64,000 nucleotides of DNA from NCBI RefSeq assembly GCF_017745275.1, contig NZ_JAGHZS010000005.1, positions 124,001-188,000 on the forward strand, in the 5' to 3' direction. Shown piece after piece: positions 8,138-16,699 of the stretch (within the stretch, counting starts at the first letter, position 1; each line of letters starts with the position of its first letter). The notes beneath the pieces are model-generated. The model saw only the letters and a list, made by a program, of their open reading frames with translations. It was not told the DNA's origin and did no database searches. This stretch comes from Chitinophaga sp. (GTDB lineage: Bacteria; Bacteroidota; Bacteroidia; Chitinophagales; Chitinophagaceae). Position numbers and translations under genes: made by a program.

Positions 8138-10534
8138 TCAACGCATTGTAATCTCTTCAAAATTTCTTGGTACCACAAAAGAAACCGTATTATTTGCCTG
8201 CAGATTTTCGGGTAATAATGCTACTGCCTGCCCATCTACTATCAGTGAAGCAGGTTGAAACGGTAAGCCATGCACCGTAATACGGTGGTGCGTATAAGAC
8301 GTTTCATAATTCACATAAAACTGTTTCTTCAGGTGGAATTCCTGGGCGGTAGATTGTTGCCGGAAGCGGATAACATTGTATTGCCCGTTTTTGTAACCGT
8401 AGTGATCACCTGCATCTTCATATAATACACTCTTCACTTCCTGGTCAGCATAGTATACATGCAGCAGCATTTCAGTTACCGGCTTTTCCTGCGTGTATTG
8501 CATATCCGGGTATTGCGGCAATACAACGCCTGCCTTCACAAACAGCGGCATTTCCTCGAGTGGTGTAGCTACGGTAACCGCTTGTGCACCCGTATACAGG
8601 CGATCATTCCAGAAGTAATACCAGTTGCCGGCCGGCAGGTAAACAGATTTTTCCTTCATGCCTTTTTCGCTGACATGACTGAGCAACAAGGCATCTCCAA
8701 ACATAAACTCATGCGAGCAGTTATGGGTGGCAGGATCCTGTTGTGCCACAAAGGCCAATGGGCGCAACATAGGCGTACCCTTGCTGGCATACTGCCAGAA
8801 GGTAGTATATAAATAAGGTTGCAGCCGGTATCTTAACTGAATAAACTTAGTGACTACTTTTTCATAATCCGCTCCAAAGCTCCACGGCTCCTGGTTAAAC
8901 CCGGTTTCATTACTGGCGGAGTGCGTACGCATCAGCGGATGGAATACTGCCAGCTGAATCCAGCGGGTATACAATTCGCCATCCGGTTCGCCGATGAAAC
9001 CTCCAATATCACTGCCGGTAAAAGAAATGCCGGAAACGGATAAGCGCTGACACTGCACACTGGCCAGCCACAAATGTTCCCAGCTGGATACATTGTCGCC
9101 GGTCCATACGGAAGACCAGCGCTGTGCGCCGGAATAGCAGGAACGGGTAATAAGGAAAGAGCGGTGCGGCATCAGGTATTTTTTCATACCGGCAGCCGTC
9201 GCCTTGCTCATCAGGTGACCGTAAATATTATGTGCCTTCCGGTGACTTACCTCTTCTCCATCATAGTCGTGGCGTACGTCTTCAGGGAAAGTACCCATTT
9301 CAAACACCGCCGGTTCGTTCATATCGTTCCACACGCCACGCACCCCGATTTCGGCCAGGCTTTTGAACAGGCTGCTCCACCATTCGCGGACTTCCGGATT
9401 GGTATAGTCAGGAAATACACATTTACCCGGCCATACGTCTCCTTCCATCAGGGCGCCATCCGCACGTTTGCAGAAGTAGTTATTTTTAATGCCTTCTTTA
9501 TATACGCTATAGTCCGGGTCTACTTTAATACCGGGATCAATGATCACCACTACTTTAAATCCTTCTGCTGCCAGCTCTTTAATGAGGCCCACCGGATCAG
9601 GGAACCATTCCTTATTCCAGGTAAAACAGCGGAAGCCATCCATATAATCGATATCCAGGTAGATAACATCGCAGGGAATGTTGCGTGTCCTGAATTCTTT
9701 GGCAATTTCCTTTACCCGCGTATCCGGATAGTAGCTCCAGCGACACTGGTGGTATCCCAATGCCCACAGGGGCGGCAGTTCCGGCGTACCTGTAATTTTA
9801 GTATAAGATTCGGCCACTTCCAGCAGGTCGGGACCATAAATAAAGTAGTAGTTCATTTCCCCGCCACGTGCCCAAAAGCTGCAGGCATCCTCCCTTTCCT
9901 TTCCAAAATCGAAAATGGTGCGGAAGGTGTTGTCGAAGAAAATACCGTAGCCGATACCATGGTGTAAACCATAATAAAAGGGAATATTGCGGTAAAGCGG
10001 ATCGGTATCTTTCTGGTAGCCATAAGCATCCGTACCATAATTTTCCAGCCGTTTGCCCCGGAGATTCAACTCTGTAGGCTTATCTCCCAAACCATAAAAA
10101 CATTCACCTTCCTGTACCAGTTTACTGCAATACTGGATTTTTCCACCCTTGAGCAGGTAATGCTGCCAATGGTAGCCCATCTCATCCTGGTTGATCACCT
10201 TTCCTTCTTTATCAGAAATAGTGATACGCAGGTTATCCCGGGCAATAAATACCCGGAGAACATCGGTATATATCTCAAAAGTTTCTTCCCATTCCTTTAT
10301 CCCAAATGAGATGGGAGATTCTTCGAGCGTGTCACTGGTTGCGTAGGAAAAGTCTCTCTGGAAAGTGCCGTCAGCCGCATATCTGAAGCGAATAATTTTG
10401 TCGGCAATGACCCTGATTTCCAGTATAGTTTCGGTAGTGTAAAAGCAAAAATAATTTCCTTCTTTTTTCCATTCCCTGATACTATCGGGATAATGTTTGG
10501 CGCCGTATTTACTTGACGAGGTTTCAACTTGCAT
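8138..10534 (-). CDS. GH31 family alpha-glucosidase
   Basis: 798 residues with no signal peptide, so probably cytoplasmic. The layout follows GH31: an N-terminal beta-sandwich with the galactose-mutarotase-like domain (about 20-230), the catalytic barrel (about 245-580, entering at PPLWALGYHQCRWSYYPD), then beta domains including a DUF5110-like C-terminus. The nucleophile is Asp404 in GVWNDMNEP; the acid/base is Asp480 in WTGDNVSSWEH. RPLAFVAQQDP and PLEEMPLFVKAG are further family landmarks. It would remove alpha-linked glucose, or alpha-xylose, from non-reducing ends; the sequence alone does not decide between substrates. It stands alone, with a 240-bp spacer before the next minus-strand gene. 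A relation to glgB (starch or glycogen use) is only suggested by proximity. Confidence 0.93.
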   Translation of the reverse strand: MQVETSSSKYGAKHYPDSIREWKKEGNYFCFYTTETILEIRVIADKIIRFRYAADGTFQRDFSYATSDTLEESPISFGIKEWEETFEIYTDVLRVFIARDNLRITISDKEGKVINQDEMGYHWQHYLLKGGKIQYCSKLVQEGECFYGLGDKPTELNLRGKRLENYGTDAYGYQKDTDPLYRNIPFYYGLHHGIGYGIFFDNTFRTIFDFGKEREDACSFWARGGEMNYYFIYGPDLLEVAESYTKITGTPELPPLWALGYHQCRWSYYPDTRVKEIAKEFRTRNIPCDVIYLDIDYMDGFRCFTWNKEWFPDPVGLIKELAAEGFKVVVIIDPGIKVDPDYSVYKEGIKNNYFCKRADGALMEGDVWPGKCVFPDYTNPEVREWWSSLFKSLAEIGVRGVWNDMNEPAVFEMGTFPEDVRHDYDGEEVSHRKAHNIYGHLMSKATAAGMKKYLMPHRSFLITRSCYSGAQRWSSVWTGDNVSSWEHLWLASVQCQRLSVSGISFTGSDIGGFIGEPDGELYTRWIQLAVFHPLMRTHSASNETGFNQEPWSFGADYEKVVTKFIQLRYRLQPYLYTTFWQYASKGTPMLRPLAFVAQQDPATHNCSHEFMFGDALLLSHVSEKGMKEKSVYLPAGNWYYFWNDRLYTGAQAVTVATPLEEMPLFVKAGVVLPQYPDMQYTQEKPVTEMLLHVYYADQEVKSVLYEDAGDHYGYKNGQYNVIRFRQQSTAQEFHLKKQFYVNYETSYTHHRITVHGLPFQPASLIVDGQAVALLPENLQANNTVSFVVPRNFEEITMR

Positions 10535-10776
10535 AATCTCTTTTTCTGGATCCCAGGTAATATCTAACAGGACTTAAATTACATAAAAAATCAGAGTAGT
10601 TATAGTCAATTCGCGTTAGATGCTGATATTTCTGCGTTTACCCTTTAAATTATATGGTTGACAAAAAATACTGTGTAATGAATAAATTACTTATTAACTT
10701 CATATCAATAAATATACTTTTTGCTTTAACCTATTTTAATGGGTGCACCTTTCCAGGAGCACCTTTTTATTGATAA

Positions 10777-11883
10777 TTAGCGGGTACTGCTTAATTGTGC
10801 AATATCCTTTCCTGCCAGGAACACCTGGGTTCCTTTTCTGGCCCTGGCCACCACATTAAATTTACCTTCCACACTTTTCCAGTGGCGACCGCCATCTTCT
10901 GAAATGTCTGTCCCGGAGGTACCGGTAGCAATTAATATTTTGGGTGAGATGTAAGTCACACCAGACCGGAATCCGCCCGGAGCGGAAACAGGTGGATACC
11001 AGGTGCGGCCACCATCACTGGTGAGCATACAATTGCCTTTACGGGCGGTATCCTGCTTATAGTCACCACCTACGGCAATCCCCTTCTGACTATTCAAAAA
11101 TGCAATCGAGAACACGCCTGTAGTAGGCGTACCCTGCACTACCGGAATCGTATAGGCCTGCCAGTTATTACCTGATACGAAAAGACGTGCTACACTGCCA
11201 CCGGTGGCAAAATACACTTTCTTTCCCGCAAATGTAACCATGCTGGTACCGCTGGCCGCAAAAATGGATTCGCCGGGAGTAGCGGCAGGAGCGGCGCCGG
11301 GAGCATCAGCTTCCCAGGATTGTCCACCATTATGTGTCCGGATGACAGCAAATTTATCTCCCAGGGGATCACCAACGGCAATACCTTCCTGTTCATTGAA
11401 AAACTGTATGGCATCAAAGAAAATGCCCGGGCGGTCATCGAAGTATACGCGTTTCCACGACGTACCTCCATCTTCCGTTAAAAAAATATGCGCAGGAGCA
11501 CCCGCATTCAGGACAATAGCCTTACGGGCATCAAAGGCATATAGCGAACGCCAGTCGCAACTATCACAACCAGGTACTACCGTCCAGTTCCAATGGGCGC
11601 CGCCGTCTGTACTTTTACCCACCTGGCCACCAGTGCCGGACGCCCATATAATACGGTCCGTTACCACACTCAGCCCCCGGATGCTCTTAGCAGGAGGATG
11701 GGCAATGACGTTTATCTGGTAATTGACCGCCGGCTTTTGGGCTACCGCCGGTAAGCCGGCACTTCCGAAATAAAACAGGACAAGGAACATACAGCACATC
11801 ATGCGCTGGCGCCTGCTGGCGGTAAGAAGCCATGGTAAAGTATTTAAGGCGATTAAACAGGTATAGCGGTTGTTTGTCTTCAT
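10777..11883 (-). CDS. Secreted BNR/YCF48-like beta-propeller protein
   Basis: About 368 residues. The start is uncertain: ATG 11883 (used here), ATG 11895, or one of the two ATG codons near 11800, which would put a compact signal peptide (MMCCMFLVLFYF...AVAQ) at the very N-terminus. The mature part has five or more Asp-box/BNR-type repeats, visible as TDGGAHW, EDGGTSW, HNGGQSW, SDGGRTW and EDGGRHW, with GIAVG turns between them. This is the layout of YCF48-like and sialidase-like propellers. In Bacteroidota such proteins are commonly annotated as oxidoreductases without evidence. No catalytic residues are recognisable; a binding or surface role is likely. It diverges from the sensor kinase across a 120-bp spacer. 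Confidence 0.8.
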   Translation of the reverse strand: MKTNNRYTCLIALNTLPWLLTASRRQRMMCCMFLVLFYFGSAGLPAVAQKPAVNYQINVIAHPPAKSIRGLSVVTDRIIWASGTGGQVGKSTDGGAHWNWTVVPGCDSCDWRSLYAFDARKAIVLNAGAPAHIFLTEDGGTSWKRVYFDDRPGIFFDAIQFFNEQEGIAVGDPLGDKFAVIRTHNGGQSWEADAPGAAPAATPGESIFAASGTSMVTFAGKKVYFATGGSVARLFVSGNNWQAYTIPVVQGTPTTGVFSIAFLNSQKGIAVGGDYKQDTARKGNCMLTSDGGRTWYPPVSAPGGFRSGVTYISPKILIATGTSGTDISEDGGRHWKSVEGKFNVVARARKGTQVFLAGKDIAQLSSTR

Positions 11884-11932
11884 AAAGTATATCATTTATT
11901 TCCAATCTGTTATCGGGAAGAAAATTACAAAA

Positions 11933-11966
11933 TTGCTACAAAGTGTGGTACAGATTTATATATTTG
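11933..11966 (+). promoter_or_regulatory. Bacteroidota-type promoter of the sensor kinase gene
   Basis: A perfect -7 box TATATTTG lies at 11959-11966, with a TTG 23 bp upstream at 11933-11935. Transcription would begin near 11973, about 30-50 nt before the kinase start. Confidence 0.55.
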
Positions 11967-12003
11967 CAAATTACCTAACCTGCTTACTCAATAAATAACT
12001 ATA

Positions 12004-15000
12004 GTGCATCAACCGCATCGTTTAAAAATGTTCATCCTATGCTGTATTTGGGGACTATTCTCCAGGCAGTTGCATGCACAGGATAAACCGTACATTTTCG
12101 ACAGCTACAGCGTCAACGATGGACTTTCACAAAGCACTGTATTCGATATTACACGGGACGATCAGGGATTCATGTGGATTGCCACCAGGGATGGTATTAA
12201 CCGTTTTGATGGCTATACTTTCAATGAATACCGTTATAAGCCGAGTACCCTCTATAAAGCTGGTGAAGGGAAAGGCGAACTGGTGCCGCGGGGCTCAACG
12301 GGCAACCGGGCGGTGATCAACCGGTTTGACCTCAAAGGATACAAGGGATTCTCTTTTTATAAAGACAGCCGTCAACAATTGCTGCTGGCCCACAACAATG
12401 GTATCAGCGTGTATGACAAATATCGTAACAGCTTCCGGACATTGCTGGAGGATACTTCCAATGTAAACGCGCAGGAGCGCGATAATAATGTGAAGTTTAA
12501 GATACTGGGAGAAGATACTGCCAGCAATTCCCTGTGGGTATGGCGTCCTATGAAAGGACTCTATGTACTGGACAATACCACCTATGCCATTCGACGTATT
12601 ATTCTTTATCCACCACAGTTCCGCCAGCGGGGAATATTACCCTCCACGGTGATAAAAGATGACAATACCATCTGGATGAACGGGGAGGCGGGCGAATTGC
12701 TGTCGCTGAACACCAAGAATCTGCGGCTCGCCACTTATTGTTTGCCGGGAATAGGAGCACAGCCGGTAATACGGAATCTTAATAAGGATTCCATGATTAT
12801 TGTAAGCACCGGGCATGTCACCGTCTTCAATAAACAACGGAATAAATTCAGTGACCTGGCTTTCGATATGAGCAACGAAAAGGGGGAGCCGTTTATTCCG
12901 GCAGTAACCGAGGTGGATCAGTTTGGAAATGTATGGATCGGAGGGAATAATGGCGTGCTTATTTATAGTCTTACCCGCAATGAAATTCTGCGGCATATTG
13001 TGAGCTTCAATACGTTCGAAACCCGTTCTTTTAATAATGTATCCTACCTGTATCGCGACATTTCTGATAACATGTGGGTAGGCACAGACGGTGATGGACT
13101 GAAAAAATATTCTCCCCATAAAAAAGTATTCAATCTTTACCGGTCACCCTACATCACGCATAACATGGTGCAGGCTGTGTATAAGCATGACGACGGCAAA
13201 CTCTATGTGGGCCTGATGCGTGATGGGATGAATATTTATGAAGATGGCGGAAAATTCCTGGAGCGTATTTCCAATGAATTATATCCCGGGAAGTTTCCGG
13301 CGAATGACCTGGGGGCTATTTGCCGGGAAAATGCAGACCACTTGTGGTTGCATTTTGCGGACATGCACATCGGGTTATTTAACGTACAAACCAAATCGTT
13401 CCAGGACCTGACGGGTAAAGTAACTACACTGGGGCTACCGAGGCAGCGCGCTCCGTACCCCTTCCTGTTTAAGCGCACCAATGGCGAAATATACTTCAAC
13501 TACGGCGGCTACCTGCTGATGTTCGACAATAACGGGAAAGGTTATGAAGTATCAGTCGTACACAACTTTGCAGATGAGCTGTTGACTACCTACTATGAAG
13601 ATTTTATGGGTAACCAGTACGTGGGTACGAAATCGGCCCTGTATGCTAAAAATGCGGTGGATTCCCGCTGGAGATCTATTCCGTTACCATCCGGCACTAC
13701 TGTAAAATCAATTAATAAGAACGCACACAAAGAATTACTGGTAGCTACCAATAAGGGATTATTCATTATTGATGAAGCCGGTCGTATTAAGCAGCACTAT
13801 AACAGTTATGATAACCCAAAACTGATCAATGATTACATGTATGGGGTGTTGTTGGACGATAAAGACAGAATTTGGGTAAGCCACAATAAGGGGTTATCAC
13901 AGATTAACCCGTTAACAGGAGAGATCACGACTTATAATTATGAAGATGGGCTTCAGTCGAACGAGTTTAATACAGGAGCATTTTACAAATCTATTGACGG
14001 AGAGCTTTTTTTTGGCGGGATTCGCGGAGTAAATGGATTTTATCCAAAAAATTTCCGGGATAACCTGTCTAATTCCAAAGTAATTATCCGGCGTATGGAA
14101 GTGCTGGATAAGCCGTATGAGTCCGATACTGCCGTTTCACTCCTGAAGAAGGTGGAATTGCCCTATAACCAGAATACCATTGCCATTGAATTTGTGGCAC
14201 TGGAATATACCAACCCGTTGAAAAACAAGGTACAGTATAAGCTGGAAGGTGCCGATGAAGATTGGGTGCAGGCAGGTACATTCAGGATGGCGCGTTATAC
14301 CAATCTGCATCCTGGCAGTTATATTTTTAAAGTAAGGGGATCCAATAACGATGATATCTGGAGTACCATTCCTACCACGTTGGAAATTGTGATTAAGATT
14401 CCGTTTTGGCAGTCGCTGTGGTTCCGCTTCCTGTTGTTGTTGCTGTTGCTGGGGATTGCCTATTATTTTTCCACTCTTTACCTGGATTATAAGATACGGC
14501 ACGAGAAATTGAAACTGGAGAAGGAACAGGCGGTAGACCAGGAGCGGGCGCGTATTTCCAGTGATATGCATGACGACCTGGGATCAGGCTTATCTACCAT
14601 TCGTTTGTTGAGCGAGGTAGCGAAACGGAAAATACAGGATCCTGCGCAGACACGGGAGGTAGAACGTATTTCTGAAACCGCCGGGGAGATGGTGGATAAG
14701 ATGAGTGAAATCATTTGGGCGATGAGTTCAGCCAATGATTCGCTGGCTAACCTGATCGCCTATATGAGAAGTTTTGCGGCAGAATTCCTGGAGCATGCAC
14801 ACATTACGCACCAGTTTTACATACCGGAAAGTATTCCAAATATTAAGCTGAGCGGAGGTACCCGGAGAAATATTTACCTGGCAGTGAAAGAATCATTGCA
14901 TAATGTAGTGAAACATGCGAAGGCAACCGAGGTGATTGTAGAAGTAAAAGTGCACAAAAATATGACGATCATGATCAAGGATAACGGGAAAGGATTTGAT

Positions 15001-15129
15001 CAGGAAAAGGTGAGGTTATTCGGTAATGGATTGAAAAATATTCAGAAGAGAATGATATCTGTAGGGGGTAATGCGGATATTTCCTCGAACAATGGAACAA
15101 TAGTTTTTCTCGATATCCCACTAAATTAA
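12004..15129 (+). CDS. Two-component sensor histidine kinase with Reg_prop beta-propeller and Y_Y_Y domain
   Basis: 1041 residues. The GTG at 12004 is preferred because it supplies the basic residues (HRLK) before the hydrophobic core; ATG 12028 is the alternative. A signal peptide ends near LHAQ. The periplasmic part (about 30-790) holds Reg_prop propeller blades (DGLSQSTVFDITRDDQGFMW, NVWIGGNNG, DNMWVGTDGDG) and a Y_Y_Y domain from about 720. One membrane helix spans about 802-826. The cytoplasmic part is a HisKA_3 kinase with the phospho-acceptor His856 in DMHDDLGSGL and an HATPase with DNGKGFD and GNGLKNIQKR. It would sense an extracellular ligand and phosphorylate the regulator encoded 80 bp downstream. 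No target operon is identifiable here. Confidence 0.93.
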   Translation: MHQPHRLKMFILCCIWGLFSRQLHAQDKPYIFDSYSVNDGLSQSTVFDITRDDQGFMWIATRDGINRFDGYTFNEYRYKPSTLYKAGEGKGELVPRGSTGNRAVINRFDLKGYKGFSFYKDSRQQLLLAHNNGISVYDKYRNSFRTLLEDTSNVNAQERDNNVKFKILGEDTASNSLWVWRPMKGLYVLDNTTYAIRRIILYPPQFRQRGILPSTVIKDDNTIWMNGEAGELLSLNTKNLRLATYCLPGIGAQPVIRNLNKDSMIIVSTGHVTVFNKQRNKFSDLAFDMSNEKGEPFIPAVTEVDQFGNVWIGGNNGVLIYSLTRNEILRHIVSFNTFETRSFNNVSYLYRDISDNMWVGTDGDGLKKYSPHKKVFNLYRSPYITHNMVQAVYKHDDGKLYVGLMRDGMNIYEDGGKFLERISNELYPGKFPANDLGAICRENADHLWLHFADMHIGLFNVQTKSFQDLTGKVTTLGLPRQRAPYPFLFKRTNGEIYFNYGGYLLMFDNNGKGYEVSVVHNFADELLTTYYEDFMGNQYVGTKSALYAKNAVDSRWRSIPLPSGTTVKSINKNAHKELLVATNKGLFIIDEAGRIKQHYNSYDNPKLINDYMYGVLLDDKDRIWVSHNKGLSQINPLTGEITTYNYEDGLQSNEFNTGAFYKSIDGELFFGGIRGVNGFYPKNFRDNLSNSKVIIRRMEVLDKPYESDTAVSLLKKVELPYNQNTIAIEFVALEYTNPLKNKVQYKLEGADEDWVQAGTFRMARYTNLHPGSYIFKVRGSNNDDIWSTIPTTLEIVIKIPFWQSLWFRFLLLLLLLGIAYYFSTLYLDYKIRHEKLKLEKEQAVDQERARISSDMHDDLGSGLSTIRLLSEVAKRKIQDPAQTREVERISETAGEMVDKMSEIIWAMSSANDSLANLIAYMRSFAAEFLEHAHITHQFYIPESIPNIKLSGGTRRNIYLAVKESLHNVVKHAKATEVIVEVKVHKNMTIMIKDNGKGFDQEKVRLFGNGLKNIQKRMISVGGNADISSNNGTIVFLDIPLN

Positions 15130-15212
15130 CATACATTTGTTTTTAATAACATTTAAGTGTTATAATTCCTTAAAACATGACGGTATACTCAAAGAAGAAG
15201 TCCCAGGATAAC

Positions 15213-15845
15213 ATGGACACTATCACTATTGCGATAGTAGAAGATAATCATGATATCCGCACGGCTATGGAATTGCTGATTAATGGTTCTGACGGTTATG
15301 CCTGTGTAGGGACTTTTAATAATGCAGAAACCGCAGTAGAACAGATCCCTCAATTGATGCCAAATGTAGTACTGATGGATTTCAATCTGCCTGGTGGTAT
15401 GAATGGTATTGAATGTATTGCGCAGTTGAAGCGGGAACATCCCGATATGCAATTTATGATGTTAACGGTATATGAAGATGACGATAAGATCTTCATGGCG
15501 CTGGAAGCAGGTGCGAGTGGATATATTCTTAAGAAAACATCGCCGGGCGAGTTACTCGAAGCTATTCGTGATTTGTATGATGGAGGGTCTCCCATGAGTT
15601 CGCAGATAGCGAGAAGGGTAGTGGCATTTTTCCAGAAACAGGCCAAACCAAATCCTGCGCTGGAAGCACTGACTACGCGTGAAAAAGAAATCCTGGACCA
15701 GCTTTCCAAAGGATACCTGTACAAGGAAATTGCCAGCAACCTGTTTATCAGTATTGAAACGGTGAGACGCCACGTACACAACATCTACGAAAAACTGCAC
15801 GTAAGAAGCCGTACAGATGCGGTGAATAAATATTATAACAGGTAA
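15213..15845 (+). CDS. NarL/FixJ-type response regulator
   Basis: Start ATG 15213 gives the usual N-terminus (MDTITIAIVEDNHDIR) and places the phospho-acceptor Asp at residue 56 (VVLMDFNLPG); an in-frame ATG at 15177 would add 12 basic residues. The receiver domain covers about 1-125 with the switch Thr in MLTVYEDD and Lys in ILKKTSPGE. The LuxR-type helix-turn-helix is at about 145-205 (LTTREKEILDQLSKGYLYKEIA...ETVRRHVHNIYEKL). It is the evident partner of the HisKA_3 kinase upstream, since that kinase class pairs with NarL-type regulators. The stop codon is directly followed by a palindromic repeat that may end the transcript. Confidence 0.94.
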   Translation: MDTITIAIVEDNHDIRTAMELLINGSDGYACVGTFNNAETAVEQIPQLMPNVVLMDFNLPGGMNGIECIAQLKREHPDMQFMMLTVYEDDDKIFMALEAGASGYILKKTSPGELLEAIRDLYDGGSPMSSQIARRVVAFFQKQAKPNPALEALTTREKEILDQLSKGYLYKEIASNLFISIETVRRHVHNIYEKLHVRSRTDAVNKYYNR

Positions 15846-15850
15846 TTGGA

Positions 15851-15990
15851 GCAGAAAGCTAAAAGCTTAAAGCAAAAAGCTATTGTAGCGAATAATGGAA
15901 GCGAAAAATTTAATGATTATACGCTTTATCATTCGCTACAATAGCTTTTTGCTTTACGCTTTATGCTTTACGCTTTATGCTTTACGCTTC
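15851..15990. repeat. Heptamer-armed palindromic repeat, copy A
   Basis: Core arms 15869-15893 and 15931-15955 are a perfect 25-bp inverted repeat (AAAGCAAAAAGCTATTG...). Outside the core, both arms consist of 7-bp units of the form AAAGCNN (left) and GCTTTNN (right); the right side carries seven such units in a row, alternating AC and AT in the variable positions. It lies between convergent transcripts. Five related copies occur at 22473, 27447, 34936, 37438 and 48182. Confidence 0.85.
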
Positions 15991-16079
15991 TGTGTCATGC
16001 TTCTCTTCAGCAAATGCACCGTTAAGACTACTGCTGCAATCAATAAACAAGCAAGTTTAAATACTAGACCAGTTTTCAT
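15975..16079 (-). CDS. Possible membrane miniprotein, 34 aa
   Basis: ATG at 16079 to TAA at 15975. The peptide starts MKTGLVFKLACLLIAAVV, has one hydrophobic segment (about 5-23) and a strongly basic tail. Its last four codons and stop are formed by the heptamer units of repeat copy A. It sits 134 bp downstream of a similar miniprotein on the same strand. Family unknown; it could be a real short peptide or a chance ORF. Confidence 0.35.
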   Translation of the reverse strand: MKTGLVFKLACLLIAAVVLTVHLLKRSMTQKRKA

Positions 16080-16213
16080 AGGATAGGGATTATACGGTTA
16101 ATAGGTTTAATACCATTAAATATTAGACATAACACTCCCTGATGGCTATTGCCAGACTGATGTAACTTGTTGCGGATATTGTAAAAAGCCGGTTATAAAT
16201 AAAAATAGCAGTA

Positions 16214-16363
16214 CTAGCGCATCATTTGCCAGGAATCAAATTTCCGGATTAAACGGAGGAATTTGTTACCAATGCTGTTTTCCTGTTCTTTTTTAATGAA
16301 ATAGGTAGCTACAAACGCTACTAAAACTACTACGGTGAGTAGGGTAAGGAATAGTATTTTCAT
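16214..16363 (-). CDS. Small single-pass membrane protein, 49 aa
   Basis: ATG at 16363 to TAG at 16214. One N-terminal hydrophobic segment (MKILFLTLLTVVVLVAFVA, about residues 2-22) is followed by a basic, polar tail of 27 residues (YFIKKEQENS...). This predicts an inner-membrane peptide with its tail in the cytoplasm. It lies in an 850-bp gap with no large ORF, and a second hydrophobic miniprotein follows at 16079. The 214 bp upstream to the topoisomerase promoter are AT-rich and show nothing else. Family not recognised. Confidence 0.45.
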   Translation of the reverse strand: MKILFLTLLTVVVLVAFVATYFIKKEQENSIGNKFLRLIRKFDSWQMMR

Positions 16364-16577
16364 AAGGACTAGGTTAGGTTTTCTCTGTAAAGTTGACTTA
16401 CGTAAATATAGAGAAATATTTGATATAATATTTATTTCAAATAAATTTTTTTTATACCATTTTCATGTGATCTGCTTATAAAATACCCCGAAAAGATGAT
16501 TATCTCCCGGAAATATAAAAATTATAAGTCTTAATTAATTGGTTACTAATAGTGTAAGCATAGTGTATAACTTATAC

Positions 16578-16608
16578 TTGGGATGATTCAATGAATCCTT
16601 TATTTTTG
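16578..16608 (+). promoter_or_regulatory. Promoter of the topoisomerase IV operon, with a palindrome in the spacer
   Basis: TTG at 16578-16580 and a perfect -7 box TATTTTTG at 16601-16608 are 20 bp apart. Between them, GATTCA-A-TGAATC (16585-16597) is a 13-bp dyad, a possible operator. The leader to the ATG at 16700 would be about 85 nt. Confidence 0.6.
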
Positions 16609-16699
16609 CCAGCAATCTGATTTTGCTAAAAGATTTAGTATCCTTGCAGATCATTAATAAACCCTTGAAACAGTAATATTTAGGAAATTTTAATATATT

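Noticed and set aside
9074..9967. Long open frame antisense to the GH31 gene (297 codons)
   Set aside because: Opposite a gene with intact catalytic motifs; no domain pattern; typical shadow frame.
10678..10773. 31-codon plus-strand ORF with a hydrophobic start and NGC near the end
   Set aside because: It ends in a small hairpin (GGTGC/GCACC) downstream of a minus-strand gene, has no convincing promoter, and is too short for a lipoprotein; chance is more likely.
15895..16086. 63-codon plus-strand ORF over repeat copy A
   Set aside because: Its middle is a translation of the 7-bp repeat units (LYALCFTLYALRF), so it is a by-product of the repeat.
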